64,000 nt of DNA from positions 62,001 to 126,000 of the forward strand of contig DATKRS010000011.1 of the NCBI GenBank assembly GCA_035532035.1, given 5' to 3'. The position numbers were made by a program, and so were the translations under genes. The notes beneath the pieces were generated by a model. That model ran no database searches. It worked only from the letters and a program-made list of their open reading frames with translations, and was not told the DNA's origin. The DNA comes from Candidatus Dormiibacterota bacterium (GTDB lineage Bacteria; Vulcanimicrobiota; Vulcanimicrobiia; Vulcanimicrobiales; Vulcanimicrobiaceae). Every line of letters starts with the position of its first letter. The stretch's first letter is position 1. Shown piece after piece: positions 58,481 to 64,000 of this stretch.

Positions 58481-59116
58481 ATGCGCCATTGGATCGTCGT
58501 CGCCGGGCTTTGCGCCCTTCTCGCCGCCTGCGGCGGCGGAGGAGGCGGCGGCGGAACGCCCGGACCCAACCCCAGCCCGCCCGCTCCCGCGTACTACCAA
58601 CCGCTCGCGGTCGGCGATACCTGGACGTACACGTGCCACAACACGCACAACCCCGCCGAGCAGCAGTACGCGATCCAAAACTCGGTTCTCGGAACGACCA
58701 CGGTCGGCGGGCAGACGGTGTACGAGTTCTCCATCCAAATACCGAGCTCGCCGACGCAGAGCACGACCGTCATCCAGTTACTCGCCAACGACGCGCAGCG
58801 CAACACGTCGATCTACGGTTATCTCGTCGGGGGCACGCCGCAGACGATCGCGCCGACGATCATCGTCGCGGCAAACCCCGGCCCGACGGGTACCGCCTAC
58901 GACTACACCGGCCAAAACGCAAGCACGATCGACCGCATCTTCGAAGGCATCGAATCGAGCAATCCTACGCCGCTTGGAACGTTCACCGTAGCACCGTACT
59001 TTGAGAGCAGCTCGACGCACAACTACGGGTACGCGCTCGGCACCGGAATCGTCGAGGAGGACCATGGTCCGAGCTTTGAGTACGACTGCCTCGTCACGAG
59101 CATCGTGCTACACTGA
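58481..59116 (+). CDS. lipoprotein, unknown function
   Basis: 211 residues. The leader MRHWIVVAGLCALLAAC ends in a lipobox; a run of eight glycines and a Pro-rich linker follow. The rest is beta-rich with TYTCHNTHNPAEQQY and DCLVTSIVLH at the end. The motif YQPLAVGDTWTYTC is seen in many bacterial cell-surface lipoproteins of unknown role. Strong GGGAGG ribosome binding site. It overlaps the next gene by TGATG. Confidence 0.75.
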   Translation: MRHWIVVAGLCALLAACGGGGGGGGTPGPNPSPPAPAYYQPLAVGDTWTYTCHNTHNPAEQQYAIQNSVLGTTTVGGQTVYEFSIQIPSSPTQSTTVIQLLANDAQRNTSIYGYLVGGTPQTIAPTIIVAANPGPTGTAYDYTGQNASTIDRIFEGIESSNPTPLGTFTVAPYFESSSTHNYGYALGTGIVEEDHGPSFEYDCLVTSIVLH

Positions 59117-59565
59117 TGCTCGCGCTGGCGACCGTCGCATCCCTGTTCCTCAATGCTTTTGGGGGCCACTGGGACTGCGTCAACCATTCGCGCGGACAGC
59201 CGGCGACACGCCTGTCGTACGTTATTGCGGCCGGCCCGGGTCGTCACTGGACGATTGTCCGATGGAGCGTAGCGAGTACGGCCGAGGCCGGCACTGCGTA
59301 CGTCGAATATCTCCCCGCGATTCGTGTATGGATGTACGACGACTACCATGACGACGGCGGCTTCTATCGCGACTTCTCGACAGGCCCGGACGCGAGAGGG
59401 GTTTGGCGCTGGTACGGATCGCACGACCAGCTCCACGTCGATCGCACCGACGGGCCTGAGTCGTGGAGCGTCTCCGGCGGAATCTTCCGCCAGCTCTATC
59501 AGGGCGTGGAGCACGGCGCGCTCGTCACCTACGGGTCCGCGCGATGCGCCCGATCCACCTCCTAG
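59116..59565 (+). CDS. small exported protein, unknown function
   Basis: 149 residues with a short hydrophobic leader (MLALATVASLFLNAF). The mature part has aromatic-rich strands (GRHWTIVRWSV; AIRVWMYDDYHDDGGFYRDF; GVWRWYGSHDQLHVDR) that suggest a lipocalin-like beta barrel with a bound ligand. A Cys near each end (GGHWDCVNH, SARCARS) could form a disulfide. ATG overlaps the stop of the upstream lipoprotein, so the two are co-translated. Confidence 0.7.
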   Translation: MLALATVASLFLNAFGGHWDCVNHSRGQPATRLSYVIAAGPGRHWTIVRWSVASTAEAGTAYVEYLPAIRVWMYDDYHDDGGFYRDFSTGPDARGVWRWYGSHDQLHVDRTDGPESWSVSGGIFRQLYQGVEHGALVTYGSARCARSTS

Positions 59566-59580
59566 AGCCTTCCTGCCCGC

Positions 59581-60132
59581 CTACGACGGCCACTCGGCCG
59601 GCTCGTCGAAGTCGCGGAATGCACCGTCGTCGGCGACCTCGACGATTCTGCGTTGGAGCGATGGATCGTCGCGGACGACCGAGATCGTGTCGCCGTCCGG
59701 CAGCGCATCCACCAATCCGCGCGCGCGCGGACTGAAGAGTACGGGGTGTCCGGGCACCCCGGCCGCATCGACGGGGTAGGCGACGTCAAAGCCGTCGAGA
59801 GCGCGCTCCATCCGCTCGAGCGTCGAACGCCGAAGGAACGGCTTGTCGCCGAGCAACACGCCGAATGGCGAATCCTGCGGAACCGCTGCTAGGCCGAGCA
59901 GCAGCGAGTGCGTCATGCCGCGCTCCGGCTCGGCGTTGAGGACGACGCGCATGTCCGGTGCCATGCGCCGCGCGTCCGCACGACGCTCGGGCGGCACGAC
60001 GACGACCGCGCCGCGCGCTTCGAGCAGCGCGGCGATGCGCTCGAGCGGCGCGCCCGCGCCGGCGAGAGGCGTGAAGACTTTCGCGAATCCCATCCTGCGC
60101 GACTCTCCCGCAGCGAGCACGACATAGATCAC
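59581..60132 (-). CDS. MocA/MobA-like nucleotidyltransferase
   Basis: 183 residues. The nucleotide-binding N-terminus LAAGESRRMGFAK is the signature of the MobA/MocA/IspD-type NTP transferases, followed by GVLLGDKPFL with the metal-binding Asp and GVPGHPVLFSP. In the MocA group CTP (or GTP) is added to molybdopterin. The presence of an XdhC gene 2.6 kb away supports a molybdenum cofactor role. The GTG start overlaps the TSUP permease stop (GTGA). Confidence 0.88.
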   Translation of the reverse strand: MIYVVLAAGESRRMGFAKVFTPLAGAGAPLERIAALLEARGAVVVVPPERRADARRMAPDMRVVLNAEPERGMTHSLLLGLAAVPQDSPFGVLLGDKPFLRRSTLERMERALDGFDVAYPVDAAGVPGHPVLFSPRARGLVDALPDGDTISVVRDDPSLQRRIVEVADDGAFRDFDEPAEWPS

Positions 60133-60866
60133 CGGCGAAAGAAGACCGTGGTCATCACGGCGCCGATGACGATGACGACGACGCGCCCATAGATCGGCGG
60201 CAAGCGGCGAAAGAGATGCGCGCCCGCGTATCCGCCGACGAGCGCCATCGCCGCCATCGGTATCGCAAAGCGCCAATCGATGATGCCAACGATGATGAAT
60301 GGAACGAGCGCGACGCCGTTGATCGCAACCGAGAGCACGTTCTTCAGCGCGTTGGCAGCGTTGATTCCCGGAAAGCCGGTAAACGAGAGAATTGCGAGCA
60401 TCAGGATGCCCATTCCGGCGCCGAAATACCCGCCGTACACCGACACTGCGAACTGGGCGACGAGCTGCCACGGGGCGTTGCGGGGCGTACCGGAGGCGTG
60501 CCGCTTGACGAGTGGGCTTGCGGCGAAGGTCACGGTCGCGAAGAGCAGCAGCCACGGGATCATTCTGGTGAAGAGCAGCGCAGGCGTACGAATCAACAGC
60601 ACGGCCCCAAGCAGGCTCCCGGCAATGCTGACGGCGAGGATCGGAACGAGCAGCGCCCGAGTCGCACGCAGCTCCGGAGCGTAGCCGCGCGCGCCGCCGA
60701 TACTTCCCACCCAGAGCCCCGCGCTGTTCGTGGCATTTGCGGGAATCGGCGAGACGCCGGCGGCGATCAGTGCGGGAAACGAGAGAAAGCTTCCACCGCC
60801 CGCGACGCTGTTCATTGCACCGGCAACGAACGCCACCGCATCGGGAAGCAGCGGGCTCGCGCTCAA
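60129..60866 (-). CDS. TSUP-family (TauE/SafE) membrane permease
   Basis: 245 residues, about seven to eight transmembrane segments. The family motif FVAGAMNSVAGGGSFLSFPALIAAGV is at the N-terminus, with the second-half counterpart GGYFGAGMGILMLAIL and NALKNVLSVAING. TSUP proteins export or import sulfite, sulfonates or other organic acids. The TTG at 60866 lies 10 bases after the rel stop; an in-frame ATG further in would remove part of TM1. Confidence 0.85.
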   Translation of the reverse strand: MSASPLLPDAVAFVAGAMNSVAGGGSFLSFPALIAAGVSPIPANATNSAGLWVGSIGGARGYAPELRATRALLVPILAVSIAGSLLGAVLLIRTPALLFTRMIPWLLLFATVTFAASPLVKRHASGTPRNAPWQLVAQFAVSVYGGYFGAGMGILMLAILSFTGFPGINAANALKNVLSVAINGVALVPFIIVGIIDWRFAIPMAAMALVGGYAGAHLFRRLPPIYGRVVVIVIGAVMTTVFFRR

Positions 60867-60876
60867 GCGGCGGCGG

Positions 60877-63060
60877 TCACGAGCTCTGCGTGCGCTCGCG
60901 CTTGGTCACGCGATAGACGCGTCGCACGCCGTTCAAGCGCTCCAGCCGCGTGAGCAGCGTGTGGAGGTGGTCGAGATCGCGAATCTGCACCGTGAGGCTC
61001 GTCACCGCCAATCCATCGCGCCGCACGCGTGCGGTCACGGAGCTCACCTGCGTCTTGCGCTCGGCAAAGATCGCCATGATGTCTTGCAGCAGCTGCGGCC
61101 GGTCGGAGGCTTCGACCTCCACGTCCACCGCATGCGTGCTCTCCGTGCTGCCGCTCCACTGCGCTTGCAGAATGCGATCCGGCGTCGCGTTCATGTACGC
61201 GACGTTCGGACAGTCGGCACGGTGGACGCTGACGCCTCGCCCGATCGTGACGTAACCGATGATCGGGTCGCCGGGAACCGGCGAGCAGCACTTCGAGAGG
61301 CGCACCAGCACGTCGTCGATTCCAGCGATGCGCACGCCGCTGCCGCCGTGCGCGCTGCGCCGCGCCGGAGCGCGCCGCCCGATCTTCGTGAGATCGACGA
61401 CGTTGTCTGCGCGAATCTCGTCGCGCAAGCGTTTGACCACCGTCTGCAGCGAGACGTCGCCGAAGCCGATGGCGGCAAAGAGATCCGCAGCGGAGCCGTA
61501 GTTCATGCGCTTGGCGATGCGCTCGGTCACCTCGCCGCGCACGGCATCGAGACGCACCTGATGACGAACGAGCTCGGCCTCGAGTGCTTCCTGCCCCGAG
61601 AGCACGTTTTCGGAGCGCTGCTCGCGACGGAACCACTGCTTGATCTTGTGCTTCGCACTCGACGTCTTCACGATTGAGAGCCAGTCGAGCGACGGGCGGC
61701 CGCCGGCTTTGCTGACGAGAATTTCGCAGATGTCGCCGTTTTGCATTTGATAATCGAGTGGTACGATGCGGCCGTTGACCTTCGCGCCAACGCAATGATT
61801 GCCGACGTCGGTGTGAACGGCATAGGCGAAGTCGAGCGGCGATCCTGCCGCCGGCATGGGATAGACGTCGCCGCGCGGTGAGAACACGAAGACTTGCGAG
61901 TCGAAGAGGTCGAGGCGAAGGTTCTCCATGAACGTGCGCGAGTCGCGCATGTCCTTCTGCCACTCGAGCAGCGCGCGCAGCCACGACAGCTTGTTCTCGA
62001 ACTGATCCTGCTTGCCGCCTTCTTTATAGCGCCAGTGGGCGGCGATTCCGTACTCGCTCGTCCGGTGCATCTCGCGGGTGCGAATCTGAATCTCGAGCGG
62101 GTCGCCCTGCGAGCCGACGACGGTCGTATGCAGCGACTGATACATATTGGGTTTGGGCATCGCGATGTAATCTTTGAAGCGCCCGGGAAGCGGCGGCCAC
62201 ATCGCATGCACCGCGCCGAGCGCGGCGTAGCAGTCTTTGACGGATTCGACGATGATGCGGATCGCGGTCAAATCGTAGATCGACGAGAACTCGCGCCCGC
62301 GCTTGATCTTCGAGTAGATCGAGAAGAAATGCTTCGGACGTCCTTGGATCTCCGCCTCGATCTTCAGCGTTTTGAACTCCCGCTCGAGGCGGGCGATCGC
62401 CTCGGCAACGTCGGCTTCGCGTGAGTCGCGCGTCTTCGCGACGCGCTCCACGATGTCGCGATAGGCGTCGGGCTCGAGATACCGCAGGCAGAGATCTTCG
62501 ATCTCCCACTTGATGCGCCAAATGCCCAAGCGGTGCGCGATCGGTGCGTAGATATCGAGCGTTTCCCGCGCGATTGCCTGCTGCTTGGACGCCGCTAGGC
62601 TCGCGAGCGTGCGCATGTTGTGCAGCCGGTCCGCAAGCTTGATGATGATGACGCGGATGTCGCGCGCCATCGCCATGAACATCTTGCGAAGGTTCTCGAC
62701 CTGCGCGTCCTCTTTCGACTGATAGGGAATGCGCGTCAGCTTGGTGACGCCCTCGACGAGCTGCGCGATCTCCTCACCGAACGCCGCGGCGACTTGCTCG
62801 CTCGTGACGCTCGTGTCTTCGACGACGTCGTGCAGGAGGGCGGCGGCAATCGTCTGGCGGTCCATCTCGAGGTCGGCGAGAATTACCGCGACCGCCAGCG
62901 GATGGGCGATGTACGACTCCCCGGAGGCGCGGTGTTGGCCCTCGTGGGCGAGATCCGCCGTTTCGTAGACGCGCCGGAGCCACGCCCCGTCGAGTGACGG
63001 GTCGTACGAGCTTACCTTCGCGATCAGTTCGTCAACGGTCATGGGAGCCTGGGCCCCCAT
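60877..63060 (-). CDS. rel: bifunctional (p)ppGpp synthetase/hydrolase
   Basis: 727 residues in the Rel/SpoT order. The HD hydrolase domain has HDVVEDT (His77-Asp78) and further on ADRLHNMRTL. The synthetase domain has GRPKHFFSIYSKIKRG, YDLTAIRIIV and RFKDYIAMPKPNMYQSLHTTV. The TGS domain is near VFVFSPRGDVYPMPAAGSP, the zinc-finger/helical part has SKCCSPVPGDPIIGY and a late Cys in HRADCPNV, and the ACT domain is at the C-terminus (VEVEASDRPQLLQDIMAIF). Both activities look intact. It makes and degrades the stringent alarmone. Confidence 0.96.
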   Translation of the reverse strand: MGAQAPMTVDELIAKVSSYDPSLDGAWLRRVYETADLAHEGQHRASGESYIAHPLAVAVILADLEMDRQTIAAALLHDVVEDTSVTSEQVAAAFGEEIAQLVEGVTKLTRIPYQSKEDAQVENLRKMFMAMARDIRVIIIKLADRLHNMRTLASLAASKQQAIARETLDIYAPIAHRLGIWRIKWEIEDLCLRYLEPDAYRDIVERVAKTRDSREADVAEAIARLEREFKTLKIEAEIQGRPKHFFSIYSKIKRGREFSSIYDLTAIRIIVESVKDCYAALGAVHAMWPPLPGRFKDYIAMPKPNMYQSLHTTVVGSQGDPLEIQIRTREMHRTSEYGIAAHWRYKEGGKQDQFENKLSWLRALLEWQKDMRDSRTFMENLRLDLFDSQVFVFSPRGDVYPMPAAGSPLDFAYAVHTDVGNHCVGAKVNGRIVPLDYQMQNGDICEILVSKAGGRPSLDWLSIVKTSSAKHKIKQWFRREQRSENVLSGQEALEAELVRHQVRLDAVRGEVTERIAKRMNYGSAADLFAAIGFGDVSLQTVVKRLRDEIRADNVVDLTKIGRRAPARRSAHGGSGVRIAGIDDVLVRLSKCCSPVPGDPIIGYVTIGRGVSVHRADCPNVAYMNATPDRILQAQWSGSTESTHAVDVEVEASDRPQLLQDIMAIFAERKTQVSSVTARVRRDGLAVTSLTVQIRDLDHLHTLLTRLERLNGVRRVYRVTKRERTQSS

Positions 63061-63064
63061 TGTA

Positions 63065-63502
63065 TCACGGGGCCGGGGTCGGCGTGGCGAGCGTGTCGCG
63101 GAAGACGATCCCAGCGACCTTGCCGCTCGCGTCGAGCGCTAGTTGCTCGTAGATCGAGCCGTTCGAGCAGTTCATCTTATAGAGATAGACGCCGGCGCCC
63201 GGGGGGATGCCTGGAATCGGGACCGGTCCGAGGTACTGCAAGCCGAGCAGCGCTCCGAGCGCCCCGAGATCGGTCGATGTTTGCTGAACCTTCGCATCGT
63301 CGATCTGCGCGCTGAGCGAAGCCGTGTACTCGGTGCGGTCGATGCGTCCCGCCTGCCACAAGACGAACTGTCGCCGCGCCATCTGCGTCACCACGGGGTT
63401 CGCTGGAGGAACCGGCGTCGGCGACGGCGTCGGCGGCGCGTGGCGACGCGCCTGGACCGGCGACGTCACGATCGCGAGCGCGGCGATCGCGCAGAGCAGC
63501 AT
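63065..63502 (-). CDS. small exported protein between apt and rel, unknown function
   Basis: 145 residues. A leader (MLLCAIAALAIVTSPVQA) and Pro/Thr-rich linker (PPTPSPTPVPPANP) are followed by about 100 residues with QMARRQFVLWQAGRIDRTEY, TDLGALGALLGLQYLG and a C-terminal VFRDTLATPTPAP. The domain resembles small secreted 'DUF3887/Gly-rich' type folds, but no family is certain. The stop is 4 bases before the rel ATG, in an operon with apt. Confidence 0.65.
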   Translation of the reverse strand: MLLCAIAALAIVTSPVQARRHAPPTPSPTPVPPANPVVTQMARRQFVLWQAGRIDRTEYTASLSAQIDDAKVQQTSTDLGALGALLGLQYLGPVPIPGIPPGAGVYLYKMNCSNGSIYEQLALDASGKVAGIVFRDTLATPTPAP

Positions 63503-63525
63503 CGCGGAGAGCGCAGCCCCGCGCT

Positions 63526-64000
63526 TCAGTATCGTATGAATGAGACCACCTCCGCGCCCGGGAGAGCGTCGCGGCCTTTGAGCGCGTCGAGCTCGATGAG
63601 AAACGCGAACGACTCGACCTTCGCACCGAGCCGCTCGAGCAGCCGCCGCGTCGCGGAAGCCGTTCCACCGGTTGCAAGCAGATCGTCGACGACGATGACG
63701 CGATCGCCGTTCTCGAGCGCGTCGGCGTGGATCTCGAGCGAGTTCGTTCCGTACTCGAGCGCGTACGACTCGGAGAGCTTGCTGAAGGGGAGTTTGCCGG
63801 GCTTACGCACGGGGATGAATCCGGCGCCGATTCCGTAGGCGAGAGGCGCGCCCAGCATGTACCCACGGGCCTCGATGCCGACGACGTAGCCGATGCCGCG
63901 CCCTTTGAAGCGATCGACGAAGAGATCGATCGCGCTGCGGAAACCCTTCGCGTCCTTCAGCAGCGGCGTGATGTCGCGGAAGAGGATTCCGGGCAGCGGA
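63526..64000 (-). CDS. apt: adenine phosphoribosyltransferase (5' end beyond the window)
   Basis: At least 158 residues are visible; the start lies outside. It reads PLPGILFRDITPLLKD at the edge, then YVVGIEARGYMLGAPLAYG, and the PRPP-binding loop VIVVDDLLATGGT. It converts adenine and PRPP to AMP. The apt - rel arrangement is common in bacteria. Confidence 0.95.
   Translation of the reverse strand, partial: PLPGILFRDITPLLKDAKGFRSAIDLFVDRFKGRGIGYVVGIEARGYMLGAPLAYGIGAGFIPVRKPGKLPFSKLSESYALEYGTNSLEIHADALENGDRVIVVDDLLATGGTASATRRLLERLGAKVESFAFLIELDALKGRDALPGAEVVSFIRY

Noticed and set aside
1-64000. CRISPR array.
   Set aside because: No series of regularly spaced 25-40-bp direct repeats was seen; the short tandem TAGAACG units at 48952-48975 are too short and few.

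Overview
The window is a GC-rich bacterial chromosome segment, densely packed on both strands, with many 1-4 base stop/start overlaps (ATGA, GTGA, TTGA) and frequent GTG or TTG starts. Exported lipoproteins, an RND pump with its adaptor, a TPR lipoprotein-type gene and several Sec/Tat-type leaders point to a cell with two membranes. The lineage cannot be fixed from the sequence alone. The mix (sedolisin lipoproteins, CHAD protein, LonC, a tiny Lys/Arg histone-like protein, high GC) would suit poorly cultured soil phyla such as Eremiobacterota, but this is only an inference. No rRNA operon, CRISPR array, phage or intact IS is visible.

Layout. 0-8.6 kb: quinone-oxidoreductase-like enzyme, small lipoprotein, tandem-domain 3-hydroxyacyl-CoA dehydrogenase, ADP-ribose-type NUDIX hydrolase, Lhr helicase, alpha/beta hydrolase. 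8.6-14.9 kb: a histone-like gene with its own promoter and tandem terminators, an MFS exporter with a cytidylate-kinase-like protein, and an ABC-2 exporter operon containing a hexapeptide-repeat protein and a PBP/beta-lactamase-like hydrolase. 14.9-20.6 kb: a long imperfect palindrome, a GIY-YIG/cyclophilin fusion, an anti-sigma-type ATPase, an M28 peptidase, a predicted small RNA next to an odd tRNA, HemL, and a DUF1858-Mrp Fe-S carrier. 20.6-28 kb: amidohydrolase, M48 protease, FolK-FolE2 fusion, then an overlapping manA-lysA-msrA-msrB run. 28-34 kb: beta-propeller protein, two sedolisins in tandem, S1/P1-type nuclease, tRNA-Thr(CGT). 34-37 kb: small conserved-looking protein, TPR protein, gamma-carbonic-anhydrase-like protein, two YbjN-like proteins.

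37-51.6 kb: the usual rpsF-ssb-rpsR-rplI-lonC-dnaB operon is present on the minus strand but split between ssb and rpsR by about 9.6 kb. The intervening block carries a two-DTG aspartyl protease, CHAD protein, thymidine kinase, two MFS transporters, a VapBC pair, a large lipoprotein and an Xre-RES toxin-antitoxin pair. The Xre-RES pair has visibly lower GC and is flanked by a 14-bp direct repeat that overlaps the ssb stop codon. A short relic resembling the SSB acidic tail lies by vapB.

51.6-64 kb: RND adaptor and pump; XdhC-family protein with a ToxR/CadC-like membrane regulator carrying TPRs; two small exported proteins; and a minus-strand run apt - exported protein - rel - TSUP permease - MocA-like nucleotidyltransferase.

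The most unusual signals are: a predicted ~59-nt RNA whose 5' end is complementary to the anticodon arm of the tRNA-like gene 100 bp downstream; a dispersed modular repeat whose tips supply both stop codons of a convergent gene pair; two unusual fusions (GIY-YIG-PPIase, FolK-FolE2); and the interrupted ribosomal/replication operon with nested insertion marks.
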